Shown: in pieces, positions 52,829 through 60,912 of the stretch
How the letters are laid out: every line of letters begins with the position of its first letter
How positions within the stretch are numbered: the first letter of the stretch is position 1
Origin: Afipia sp. P52-10
GTDB lineage: Bacteria > Pseudomonadota > Alphaproteobacteria > Rhizobiales > Xanthobacteraceae
Assembly (NCBI RefSeq): GCF_000516555.1
Contig: NZ_AZSJ01000003.1
Span: 1,010,065-1,074,064 of the forward strand
DNA: 64,000 nt
Direction of reading: 5' to 3'
Position numbers and translations under genes: made by a program
The notes under the pieces: generated by a model
What the model saw: only the letters and a program-made list of their open reading frames with translations
Databases searched by the model: none
Told to the model about the DNA's origin: nothing

Positions 52829-53059
52829 ATGACCAAGCTTCACATAGCCTTCGGTGCGCTCGTTCTCGCCGCAGCGCTCGCGGCCTGCGCTTCGAACAGT
52901 TCCGCCCAGGTCGCGACCGCCGAGCAGCGCGCCGCCTGCACGCCGGACGCGTTCCGCCTTTGCGCCGGCGATATCCCGAACATCCCGGCGATCACCGTCT
53001 GCATGCGCAGGAACAAGACGAATCTCAGCCCGGCCTGCAAGGCAGTGTTCGGCAAGTGA
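52829..53059 (+). CDS. Small cysteine-containing lipoprotein
   Basis: This 76-residue protein has a lipobox LAAALAAC at its signal end (FGALVLAAALAACASNSSAQ), so the first cysteine is probably acylated. The mature region has CTPDAFRLCAGDIPNIPAIT and a C-terminal CMRRNKTNLSPACKAVFGK: four spaced cysteines that probably form two disulfides. AGGGAGAC precedes the ATG. This short Cys-containing pattern is common in Bradyrhizobium-like genomes, with no known role. Confidence 0.75.
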   Translation: MTKLHIAFGALVLAAALAACASNSSAQVATAEQRAACTPDAFRLCAGDIPNIPAITVCMRRNKTNLSPACKAVFGK

Positions 53060-53150
53060 ACCGGGAACCCGGCCGGTTCCCGCAGCCCTGCCAGACCGGA
53101 ATGTTCGAACTCGAGGCCGCGGCCGGGCGTTGTTGAACGAGGAGGATACG

Positions 53151-53327
53151 ATGCCGCTTTCGCACCGGCGCTGGTCGCTGGAACGTATTACAGGATTTGT
53201 GATGGTCGCGATCTTTGCTGCCGGCCTGCTCGGCGCGACGCTCGCCATCGTCATCAACCACGGCGAACTGCCGTCTCACATCGCCGCCAAGGCGGTGGAG
53301 ACCGTCAAGGAGGCTGCGCCGCTGTGA
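53151..53327 (+). CDS. Small single-pass membrane protein
   Basis: This is 58 residues starting at the ATG at 53151, with the strong ribosome-binding site GAGGAGGAT six bases upstream. One hydrophobic segment (ITGFVMVAIFAAGLLGATL) is flanked by a basic N-terminus and an amphipathic C-terminal helix (IAAKAVETVKEAAPL). It is 91 bases after the lipoprotein gene and may share its transcript. No function is assigned. Its frame was hidden in a longer, meaningless open frame. Confidence 0.6.
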   Translation: MPLSHRRWSLERITGFVMVAIFAAGLLGATLAIVINHGELPSHIAAKAVETVKEAAPL

Positions 53328-53357
53328 TCTGCGCGACGCAGCCTGATTCGCGTCCGC

Positions 53358-54350
53358 TTACATCGGGCTGAGATTCAGCGCCGCAATCAGCTCGCGCCAG
53401 ATTGGCGCCTCTTCCTTGTAGATCCGCTGGCTCTCTTCCAGCGGCATCGCTGCTTCGTCGAGCCCCTGGCTCTTCAGCATCTCCTGAATCTTATCGCTTT
53501 TGCCGGCGGCAACGAACAGCTCCGACAGCTTACGAACGATCTCCGGCGACGTCGCCACCGGCGCGACACAGCATTGGAAGGTCATGAGCGTGTGGGCCCG
53601 CGAGGTCGCACCCTGCTCCTGCAGCGTGGCGACATCCGGCAGCACGCTCATCCGCTTGCGCGACACCGCGACCGCGCGGCCCTTGCCGGTCTGCAGCACC
53701 GGAAGCGACGCGAGGTAGCTCCCGATCGCGGCGTCGATCGACTGACCGGCGAGATCGGCCCACATCGGCGCCTCGCCGCGGTAATGCACCGCCTCCATCT
53801 TCAGGCCATACTGCTTGTTCAACTCCTCGATCGCGACGTGCGCGTAAGATCCCGCGGCATAGGTGCCGATGCTGACCTTCTCGGTCTTCTTGGCATAATC
53901 GATGAACTCCTTCAGGTTCTTCGCGCCGGTCTTCTCGCTCGCCACCAGCGGCAGGCTGCCCGATGGCATCATTGAGATCATCACGAAGTCCTTGGCGACG
54001 TCGTAACCGATATCCTTCATCCAGGCCGGATTGGTCATGATCGTCGCAGTGTTGGTGACCATCAGCGTATAGCCGTCCGGCGCGGCCCGCTTGACCTCGA
54101 TCGCAGCGACCGAGCCACCCGCCCCGGTCTTGTTTTCGACCACGACCGGCTGCCCCAGCTGTCGGGCGATATACTCACCATAGCTGCGGGAAAACAGATC
54201 GGTCTGTCCGCCGGCTGGGAAGCCGGCGATGATCTTGATCGGCTTGGTGGGCCAGGCGCCCTGCGCGACAACGGACCGGCCAGCAAACGGCAGCATTGCC
54301 GCAGCGGCGCCGGCAGCGATGACGTTACGGCGCGTGATGTCGAACGGCAT
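53358..54350 (-). CDS. Bug-family solute-binding protein, array copy 1
   Basis: This is a 330-residue periplasmic binding protein. The signal begins FDITRRNVIAAGAAAAMLPF, a twin-arginine pattern followed by a hydrophobic stretch, then GAWPTKPIKIIAGFPAGGQTD, VVVENKTGAGGSVAAIEVKR and MEAVHYRGEAPMWADLAGQS. It ends with the Bug C-terminal helix (LEESQRIYKEEAPIWREL). It shares the FQCC segment and MPSGSLP with copies 2 and 3, so these three form one subgroup. No TctA or TctB gene is near. It is only 46 bases behind copy 2, so the two are probably co-transcribed. Confidence 0.92.
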   Translation of the reverse strand: MPFDITRRNVIAAGAAAAMLPFAGRSVVAQGAWPTKPIKIIAGFPAGGQTDLFSRSYGEYIARQLGQPVVVENKTGAGGSVAAIEVKRAAPDGYTLMVTNTATIMTNPAWMKDIGYDVAKDFVMISMMPSGSLPLVASEKTGAKNLKEFIDYAKKTEKVSIGTYAAGSYAHVAIEELNKQYGLKMEAVHYRGEAPMWADLAGQSIDAAIGSYLASLPVLQTGKGRAVAVSRKRMSVLPDVATLQEQGATSRAHTLMTFQCCVAPVATSPEIVRKLSELFVAAGKSDKIQEMLKSQGLDEAAMPLEESQRIYKEEAPIWRELIAALNLSPM

Positions 54351-54396
54351 TCTTCTCTCCTCGGTTTTCAGTATCGCGAAGGACGCCAGTCCAGTT

Positions 54397-55389
54397 TCAG
54401 ACCGGAGTCAGACCCAAACCAGAGACCAGTTCGAGCCAGATGGGGGCCTCCTCATTATAGAGTTTCTGGCTCGCCTCCAACGTCATTGCGGCTTCGTCGA
54501 GTCCTTGAATGCGCAGCATCTCTTGAATCTTTTCACTCTGGCCACCTGCGACAAATAGTTCGGACAGCTTCTGAATGATGTTCCTTGGCGTGCCGGCCGG
54601 CGCGACACAGCACTGGAAGCCGGTCAACTGATGCGAGCGCGAGGTCGCACCCTGCTCATGGAATGTCGCCGTGTCCGGCAACACCTTGATGCGCTTGCGC
54701 GAGATCGCGATCGGGCGGCCACGCCCGGTCTGCAGCACCGGCAGCGCCGCCTGATAGCCACCGATCGCCGCATCGATCGACTGGCCGGCGAGATCGGCCC
54801 ACATTGGCGCTTCGCCGCGATAATGCACGGCCTCCATGTTCAACCCATACTGCCGGTTCAGTTCGACGATGGCGATATGCGCGTAAGACCCCGGAGCGTA
54901 GGTGCCGACGCTGACCTTCTCCGCCTTCTTCGCATAGTCGATGAATTCCTTCAGGTTCCTCGCGCCGGTCTTCTCACTCGCGACCATCGGCAGGCTGCCC
55001 GAGGGCATGATCGAGATCAGCGAGAAATCCTTTTCTGCGTCGTAGCCGATGTTCTTCATCAGCGCGCGGTTCATGATCATCGTCGTCGAAATCGTCATCA
55101 TCAGCGTGTAGCCATCCGGCGCCGCACGCTTGACCTCCAACGCGGCGACTGTGCCGCCCGCGCCCGCCTTGTTCTCCACCAGCACCGGCTGGCCGAGTTG
55201 CTTGGCGATGTACTCGCCATAATGACGCGAGAACAGATCGGTCTGGCCGCCAGCGGGGTAACCCGCAATCAGCTTGATCGGCTTCGAGGGCCACGCATCC
55301 TGCGCGATCGCCTGGGTGCCGACGATCGGCAGCGTTGCGGCCGCAGCGCCCGCTGCAATGAAGCGGCGACGGGTCACGTCGAACGTCAT
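54397..55389 (-). CDS. Bug-family solute-binding protein, array copy 2
   Basis: At 330 residues this is nearly collinear with copy 1. The Tat-like signal is FDVTRRRFIAAGAAAATLPI. Mature landmarks are SKPIKLIAGYPAGGQTDLFS, VLVENKAGAGGTVAALEVKR, MPSGSLPMVASEKTGARNLK and MEAVHYRGEAPMWADLAGQS. The substrate loop reads LTGFQCCVAPAGTPRNIIQK. It is the likely first gene of a two-gene transcript with copy 1. The upstream gap (177 bases) contains the terminator of copy 3. Confidence 0.92.
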   Translation of the reverse strand: MTFDVTRRRFIAAGAAAATLPIVGTQAIAQDAWPSKPIKLIAGYPAGGQTDLFSRHYGEYIAKQLGQPVLVENKAGAGGTVAALEVKRAAPDGYTLMMTISTTMIMNRALMKNIGYDAEKDFSLISIMPSGSLPMVASEKTGARNLKEFIDYAKKAEKVSVGTYAPGSYAHIAIVELNRQYGLNMEAVHYRGEAPMWADLAGQSIDAAIGGYQAALPVLQTGRGRPIAISRKRIKVLPDTATFHEQGATSRSHQLTGFQCCVAPAGTPRNIIQKLSELFVAGGQSEKIQEMLRIQGLDEAAMTLEASQKLYNEEAPIWLELVSGLGLTPV

Positions 55390-55499
55390 TCGGTATCCTC
55401 CCTAGATCGATGGCCCTTTGCGGGCTTGTTGCTGAACGGTTCCGTCCAGTCGTTTCAGTTTAGGGAAGTCGCCGGGCGTGACCAGCCCAGAATGCAGGC

Positions 55500-55541
55500 T
55501 ACAAAAAAGAAATCGGGCGGCGCCACGCCGCACCGCCCGAT
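55500..55541 (-). terminator. Terminator after Bug copy 3
   Basis: On the minus strand ATCGGGCGG and CCGCCCGAT (55533-55541 and 55512-55520) flank a 12-base loop, and TTCTTTTTTG follows. It separates copy 3 from copy 2. Confidence 0.85.
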
Positions 55542-55566
55542 CCATTCCGGCTTTTCAATTACGGCA

Positions 55567-56562
55567 TCAGACCGGCGTCAGACCGAGGCTCGACACGAGC
55601 TCCAGCCAGATCGGCGACTCGTCCTTGTAGAGTTTCTGGCTCTCCTCCAGCGTCATCGCCGCGTCATCGACGCCCTGGCTCTTCAGCATCTCGCGCACCT
55701 TCTCTGTCTGGCCGCCGGCCACGAACAGCTCGGAGAGCTTCTTGATGATCGCGTCTGGCGTGCCGGTCGGCGCGGCACAGCACTGGAAGCCCGTGAGTTG
55801 GAACGCCTTCGACGTTGCACCCTGCTCCTCGAAGGTCGGCACGTCTGGCATCACACTGATACGCTTGCGCGACACCGCAACGGCAAGACCGCGGCCACTT
55901 TGCAGAACCGGCAGCGCGCCGGCATAGCTGCCGATCGCGCCGTCGATCGACTGGCCCATGAGGTCCGCCCACATCGGCGACTCGCCGCGATAATGCACCG
56001 CCTCGATGTTGAGGCCGTACTGCTTGTTCAATTCGGCGATGGCGATGTGTGCGAACGAGCCCGCCGCATAGGTGCCGATGCTGACTTTGTCGGTCTTCTT
56101 GGCGTAGTCGATGAACTCCTTCAGGGTCTTCGCGCCGCTCTTCTGGCTCGCCACCAGCGGCAGGCTGCCCGACGGCATGATCGAGATCAGCGCAAAGTCC
56201 TTGTCGGCATCGTAGGCGATGTTCTTCAGCAGCACGCGGTTCATGATCATCGTCGTCGAGATCGTGAACATCAGCGTGTAGCCGTCCGGTGCCGCGCGCT
56301 TGACGTCGATCGCCGCCACCGTACCGCCCGCACCGGCCTTGTTCTCCACCAGCACCGGCTGGCCGAGTTGCTTGGCGAGGTACTCGCCGTAGGAGCGGGC
56401 ATACAGGTCGGTCTGGCCGCCAGCCGGATAACCCGCGACGATCTTGATCGGCTTGTTCGGCCACGCCCCCTGCGCGGACGCCTGGCGGCCCACGAGCGGC
56501 AGCGTGGCTGCGGCTGCACCCGCGGCAAGCAAATGGCGACGGGTTACGTCAAACGACATCAT
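55567..56562 (-). CDS. Bug-family solute-binding protein, array copy 3
   Basis: This is 331 residues, or 330 if the second ATG (56559) is used. The Tat-like signal is FDVTRRHLLAAGAAAATLPL, followed by NKPIKIVAGYPAGGQTDLYA and VLVENKAGAGGTVAAIDVKR. The C-terminal part shares FQCCAAPTGTPDAIIKKLSE with copies 1 and 2. It has its own terminator, and the gap of 202 bases to copy 4 suggests its own promoter. No change in base composition against its neighbours is noted. Confidence 0.92.
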   Translation of the reverse strand: MMSFDVTRRHLLAAGAAAATLPLVGRQASAQGAWPNKPIKIVAGYPAGGQTDLYARSYGEYLAKQLGQPVLVENKAGAGGTVAAIDVKRAAPDGYTLMFTISTTMIMNRVLLKNIAYDADKDFALISIMPSGSLPLVASQKSGAKTLKEFIDYAKKTDKVSIGTYAAGSFAHIAIAELNKQYGLNIEAVHYRGESPMWADLMGQSIDGAIGSYAGALPVLQSGRGLAVAVSRKRISVMPDVPTFEEQGATSKAFQLTGFQCCAAPTGTPDAIIKKLSELFVAGGQTEKVREMLKSQGVDDAAMTLEESQKLYKDESPIWLELVSSLGLTPV

Positions 56563-56707
56563 AGCTTCTCCGAGATTGTAGGATTTTTGGGCCGAGGCCG
56601 GACGACACCGCTTCGGGGCCGCTCAACGGCGCACGCCGCGTGCGCCTCAGTTAGGAGAGATTGGCGCTGCCCGCCAGCACCCAATTCGGCTAAGGCGGCT
56701 GGCGGAC

Positions 56708-56736
56708 AAAAAAACGGCTGGAGTGCCCTCCAGCCG
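56708..56736 (-). terminator. Terminator after Bug copy 4
   Basis: On the minus strand CGGCTGGAG, loop GGCA, CTCCAGCCG (56728-56736 and 56715-56723), then seven T. It is a strong hairpin 29 bases past the stop of copy 4. Confidence 0.9.
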
Positions 56737-56764
56737 CTGGTTCCAATGCCTCAAATTTAGGCGC

Positions 56765-57754
56765 TCAGGTCGGTGTGAGATTGAGGTTGCCCATGAACTG
56801 CAGCCACAACGGAGTTTCTTCCCGGTAGAGTTTCTGCGCCGCCTCGTAACCGATCGGCGGATAGATCGCGAAGCTCGACAACGCAGCCTGCGTCTTTTCG
56901 TCCTTGCCGCCCGCCACCATCAGGTCGGACAGCTTCTTCACGATCTCCATCGGCGTGCCTGCGGGCGCCAGAATGCCGGTAAAGCCGGTCAGATCGAACA
57001 GCTTCGAGGTTGCGCCCTGCTGCGTCAGCGTCTTTACCTCAGGCAGCGCGCGAATCGGTCTGCTGACGGAGGCGATGGTCTTGCCGCGGCCGGTCTGCAG
57101 CACCGGCAAGGCCGCGGTGTAGCTGCCCATCGCGCCGTCGATCGACTGGCTCGCGAGATCGGCCCACATCGGCGCCTCGCCGCGATAGTGCACCGGCTCG
57201 ATATTGATGCCGTACTGCTTGTTGAGTTCGGCGATCACCATGTGCGGCGTGGAGCCGGCAGCGTAGGTGCCGACGCTGACCTTCTCGGCCTTCTTTGCGT
57301 AATCGACGAATTCCTTCAGATTGGTCGCGCCGCACTTCTCGCTGACGACGAACGGCAACCCCTCCCCGGTGATCAGCGAAACCAGCGTGAAGTCCTTGTC
57401 CGGATCGTAGGGCAGGTTCTTGATCATCACGCGGTTGGCGATCAGCGTGGTCGAGATCGTGCACATCAGCGTGTAGCCGTCCGCCGGCGCCCGCTTGACC
57501 TCGACCGCGCCCACCGTGCCGCCGGCGCCCGCTTTGTTTTCGACCACGACCGGCTGTCCGAGCTGCCTGCCGATGAATTCGCCATACGCCCGCGCGATCA
57601 TGTCGGTCTGACCGCCGACCGGATAAGGCACCACGATTCTGATCGGCTTGTTCGGCCAGCCATTTTGCGCGAACGCCCGTTGACCCACGAGGGGCAGCGC
57701 GGCTGCCGCAGCACCCGTTGCAAGCAATTGGCGACGGGTCACGTCGAACGACAT
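56765..57754 (-). CDS. Bug-family solute-binding protein, array copy 4
   Basis: This is 329 residues. The Tat-like signal is FDVTRRQLLATGAAAAALPL. With copy 5 it forms a second subgroup, marked by LMCTISTTL and EKCGAT/EKCGAK (two cysteines not in copies 1-3, possibly a disulfide), GEFIGRQLGQPVVVENKAGA, and PPIGYEAAQKLYREETPLWL at the end. The region where copies 1-3 have FQCC is here LTGFTGILAPAGTPMEIVKK. The ligand is unknown but probably differs from that of copies 1-3. Confidence 0.92.
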   Translation of the reverse strand: MSFDVTRRQLLATGAAAAALPLVGQRAFAQNGWPNKPIRIVVPYPVGGQTDMIARAYGEFIGRQLGQPVVVENKAGAGGTVGAVEVKRAPADGYTLMCTISTTLIANRVMIKNLPYDPDKDFTLVSLITGEGLPFVVSEKCGATNLKEFVDYAKKAEKVSVGTYAAGSTPHMVIAELNKQYGINIEPVHYRGEAPMWADLASQSIDGAMGSYTAALPVLQTGRGKTIASVSRPIRALPEVKTLTQQGATSKLFDLTGFTGILAPAGTPMEIVKKLSDLMVAGGKDEKTQAALSSFAIYPPIGYEAAQKLYREETPLWLQFMGNLNLTPT

Positions 57755-57898
57755 GGTGTTGTTTCCTTCCGATGTATTTTTATGGAGAGCCTGCGATGAG
57801 GGTGACGGTTGACCCGTTCTTTTGCGCGCACTCTAAAGGCCTGGCGTCGCTTCGCCAATCCGCATTTTGATGGAGATCACGCCGGTCAAGGCAGACAT

Positions 57899-57922
57899 AA
57901 CGGCCGGATTGCTCCGGCCGTT
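57899..57922. terminator. Hairpin after Bug copy 5
   Basis: AACGGCCGGA, loop TTGC, TCCGGCCGTT. It is about 80 bases past the stop of copy 5 on the minus strand. The T run is weak on either side, so termination is doubtful. Confidence 0.45.
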
Positions 57923-58001
57923 TCATGACGCGTGCCCCAGTCGATGATGATGAAGCCTTGATGCTGAAGCCCCTGGAGTCAGGTCGCTGCGCTCCAGGCA
58001 G

Positions 58002-58991
58002 TCATTCGGGCTTGATGCCGAGATCGGCCATGAACTTCAGCCAGAGCGGCGTTTCCTCGGAGACCAGCTTCTGCGTGTCCTCGTATCCCATCGGCGGATC
58101 GAGATCGAACGTCGCCAGCACCTCCTGCACTTTCGGGTCTTTGCCACCGGCCACCATAAGATCGGACAGCTTCTTGACGATCTCCATGGGCGTGCCGGTC
58201 GGCGCGCCCCATCCGGTAAAGCCCCGCAGCGAATACAGCTTCGATGTCACGCCCTGCTCCAGCAGGGTCGGGACGTCGGGAAGAATCTTCAGGCGGCGCG
58301 TGCCGGTGACGGCGATGGCCCGACCGCGGTTGGTCTGCAACACGCCAAGGCCGGCATTGTAGCTGCCGATGGCGGCATCGATCGACTGGCTCGCGAGGTC
58401 GGCCCACATCGGCGCTTCGCCACGATAGTTCACCGCCTCGATGTTGACCCCGTACTGCCGGTTGAATTCCAAGATCATCATGTGCGCCGCCGAGCCCGCG
58501 GCATAGCTGCCGACAGTCGCTTTACCGGTCTTCTTGGCATAGTCGACCAGCTCCTTCAGCGTCTTCGCGCCGCACTTCTCGCTGGCGACCAGTTGCAGAC
58601 CGGCGCCAGTGATCGCCGAGAACAGGATGAAGTCCTTGTCGGTGTCGTAAGGCAGGTTCTTCATCGTCCCGCGATTGAGAACCAGCGTGGTCGAGATCGT
58701 GCACATCAGCGTGTAGCCGTCGGGCGCGGCCCGCTTAACTTCCACCGCGCCCACCGTGCCGCCGGCGCCTGCCTTGTTTTCGACGACGACCGGCTGCCCG
58801 AGCTGTCTGCCGAGGAAATCGCCATAGGCGCGCGCGATCATGTCCGTCTGCCCCCCGGCAGGATAGCCGACGACCACACGGATCGGCTTGTTCGGCCAGT
58901 CGCTTGTCGAAGCTTGTGCTCCGGCGAATGGCAGTGCTGCAGCGGCAGCACCCGTGGCAAGAAGCTGGCGACGGGTCACGTCGAACGGCAT
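58002..58991 (-). CDS. Bug-family solute-binding protein, array copy 5
   Basis: This is 329 residues. The Tat-like signal is FDVTRRQLLATGAAAAALPF. Landmarks: NKPIRVVVGYPAGGQTDMIA, GDFLGRQLGQPVVVENKAGA, CTISTTLVLN, EKCGAKTLKELVDYAKKTGK, MWADLASQSIDAAIGSYNAG. It is closest to copy 4. The 247-base gap between it and copy 4 holds the weak hairpin at 57899 and probably a promoter for copy 4. Its own 5' side is divergent from the aldolase gene at 59290, so a shared regulatory gap is likely. Confidence 0.92.
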   Translation of the reverse strand: MPFDVTRRQLLATGAAAAALPFAGAQASTSDWPNKPIRVVVGYPAGGQTDMIARAYGDFLGRQLGQPVVVENKAGAGGTVGAVEVKRAAPDGYTLMCTISTTLVLNRGTMKNLPYDTDKDFILFSAITGAGLQLVASEKCGAKTLKELVDYAKKTGKATVGSYAAGSAAHMMILEFNRQYGVNIEAVNYRGEAPMWADLASQSIDAAIGSYNAGLGVLQTNRGRAIAVTGTRRLKILPDVPTLLEQGVTSKLYSLRGFTGWGAPTGTPMEIVKKLSDLMVAGGKDPKVQEVLATFDLDPPMGYEDTQKLVSEETPLWLKFMADLGIKPE

Positions 58992-59289
58992 TGTGTTCTC
59001 TCCCGATGATTGGCCCTGCTGCGAGGGCGGCCGGCGGCTGAACCGCTCTGCCGTCCAGTCTAGTGGGGCTGCGGCCGGAGACCATCCTGTGGTTTTCGGG
59101 AGGACGCAGGCAGCGAACGAGGCTGCAGCACCGCGCGTTCACGCGGCTCGCAAACTGCCCTCGGGGCCAGCGGAACACCGCAACGGGCAATCCATCGCCG
59201 GTTAGACCGCGCGCGGGGCATTGGATTTGGTGGCCAGCAATGCGAAGGTGCCGCATCACACGCGAAACAATCCGGGAGGACGCGGGCAC

Positions 59290-60066
59290 ATGACGAACAA
59301 CGTCAAAACCATCTGGGCTTCGGGCAAGGCTGTCGTCAACGGCTGGCTGGCGATCCCGTCCGGCTTCTCCGCCGAGGTGATGGCGCAATGCGGCTTCGAC
59401 AGCGTCACCGTCGACCTGCAGCACGGCGTCCAGGACTATCAGTCGATGGTGCAGTGCTTCCAGGGGATGCAGGCGCATCCGGTCACGCCGATGGTGCGCG
59501 TGCCATGGAACGAGCCGGGCATCATCGGCAAGGTGCTCGACGCCGGCGCGATGGGCGTGATCTGCCCGATGGTCAACACCAAGGCGGAAGCGGAAGCCTT
59601 CGTCGCCGCCTGCAAGTATCCGCCGCACGGCACCCGCAGCAATGGTCCGATCCGCGCCGGGCTCTATGGCGAAGCCGGCACGTATCAGAAGACCGCGAAC
59701 ACCGAGACGCTATGTATCCCGATGATCGAGACCCAGACGGCAGTGAAAAACCTCGAGGCGATCCTCGATGTCGAGGGCGTCGCCGGCGTCTATATCGGAC
59801 CTTCAGACCTCGGCATCTCCTACGGATTGGCGCCGAAGTTCGATCGGCAGGAGCCGGAGATCCTGGCGATCTACGACAAGGTGATCGCCGAATGCGGCAA
59901 GCGCGGCATCTTCGCCGGCATCCACACCGGCGGCGCAGCCGATGCCGCCAACTGCATCGCCCGCGGCTTCCGCCTGGTGACGCTGACCAATGACGTCAGC
60001 CTGATGGCGGTGGCCGCACGAGGCGCAGTGGCCCAGACCCGCAAGGAGAGCAACGGCATCGCTTAA
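59290..60066 (+). CDS. HpcH/HpaI family class II aldolase
   Basis: This is 258 residues from the ATG at 59290 (GGGAGGAC upstream). Family landmarks: GWLAIPSGFSAEVMAQCGFD, VTVDLQHGVQDYQSMVQCFQ, RVPWNEPGIIGKVLDAGAMG, PPHGTRSNGPIRAGLYG, MIETQTAVKNLEAILDVEGV and GPSDLGISYGL. The metal-binding Glu and Asp lie in MIETQTAVKN and in GPSDLG. Enzymes of this group cleave 4-hydroxy-2-oxo acids to pyruvate plus an aldehyde, often the last step of aromatic or sugar-acid breakdown. The gene is divergent from the Bug array and may handle an acid that those proteins import. Confidence 0.9.
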   Translation: MTNNVKTIWASGKAVVNGWLAIPSGFSAEVMAQCGFDSVTVDLQHGVQDYQSMVQCFQGMQAHPVTPMVRVPWNEPGIIGKVLDAGAMGVICPMVNTKAEAEAFVAACKYPPHGTRSNGPIRAGLYGEAGTYQKTANTETLCIPMIETQTAVKNLEAILDVEGVAGVYIGPSDLGISYGLAPKFDRQEPEILAIYDKVIAECGKRGIFAGIHTGGAADAANCIARGFRLVTLTNDVSLMAVAARGAVAQTRKESNGIA

Positions 60067-60067
60067 A

Positions 60068-60159
60068 GCGTTTTCGGGCGAAACGGATACCGGTTCGCGT
60101 GAAGGAAACGCCTCAAACAAAAGTCCAGATCCTTCGGTTCTGATTCCATCAGAACCGAA
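60068..60159. repeat. Dispersed repeat with perfect hairpin
   Basis: 60068-60111 starts GCGTTTTCGGGCGAAACGGA and is related to 17381-17430 on the opposite strand. 60133-60159 is a perfect hairpin: TTCGGTTCTGAT, loop TCC, ATCAGAACCGAA. It follows the aldolase stop codon by two bases and might act in transcript stability. Confidence 0.65.
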
Positions 60160-60306
60160 AATGCTCGCTGGATCATTCTGCCTCATGTCTTCGGAGGCCA
60201 CACGCGTCGTCTCCCAGGGCGATGGTTACACGTTCCGTTGGCTTCATGGTCCGGGCGGCGCTCCGCTCCGCATCGTGAGGGGAGGCCGGAGCGTCTTCAC
60301 GGGCAC

Positions 60307-60801
60307 TCAAGCCTCGCCGATCTTCTCGCGCCAGGCCTTCACCAGCGGCGTGAAGTCCTCCGGCATCGTGTCATAGCAGGGGACATTCTCCGCCATCGCC
60401 GGCCGCAGCGATCCATCCCACGCCTGGGCGCTGCGCATGAAGATGTGCACGGCCGGGACCAGCCACGATGTATCGTCCAGCGTCCCGGCGCGCAGCATCA
60501 TCATCTCGGGCCGCGATGGCCGCTCGCCATAGAGCCTGCCGCTGCAATCACCGCAGAACCAGGCGGTCGTCACCTCACCGCTGGGCCCAGTGCTGCTCCA
60601 GCCTTTCGGCGAGCCCTGGACGATCCGAAACGCTCCAGCCGGAAGCGGCATGTTGAGCGCAAAGGCGCTGCCGCTTTTGCGCTGGCAGTCGGTGCAGTGG
60701 CAGGCGTAGAGCGCGAGCGGCATCGCGGTGATCTCATAACGGATCAACCCGCACGGGCAGCCGCCGGTCAGCGGCAAGGTGGGACGCTTGATGCCGGTCA
60801 T
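60307..60801 (-). CDS. GFA (glutathione-dependent formaldehyde-activating/CENP-V) domain protein
   Basis: This 164-residue protein has the conserved zinc-site cysteines in GGCPCGLIRYE (Cys15, Cys17), ALYACHCTDCQRKSGSAF (Cys34, Cys36, Cys39), and FCGDCSGRLYG. This is the full cysteine set of the GFA fold. Known members bind glutathione adducts, but many have other, unknown roles. No formaldehyde dehydrogenase is nearby. It stands alone; the following gap holds only a weak hairpin. Confidence 0.88.
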   Translation of the reverse strand: MTGIKRPTLPLTGGCPCGLIRYEITAMPLALYACHCTDCQRKSGSAFALNMPLPAGAFRIVQGSPKGWSSTGPSGEVTTAWFCGDCSGRLYGERPSRPEMMMLRAGTLDDTSWLVPAVHIFMRSAQAWDGSLRPAMAENVPCYDTMPEDFTPLVKAWREKIGEA

Positions 60802-60912
60802 CGCTCTCCGCTCCTGTCGTCAGCATAGGCAACGCTGGACGCAAAAGCCCGACCCAGCGTCACTGGATCGGGCTTGCCACGGTCACGAGATTACGCCGTT
60901 TGCGGACGGCGA

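Noticed and set aside
54631..56760. 709-codon open frame on the plus strand across the Bug array
   Set aside because: It is antisense to two binding proteins. Its repeated blocks only mirror the paralogous genes on the other strand.
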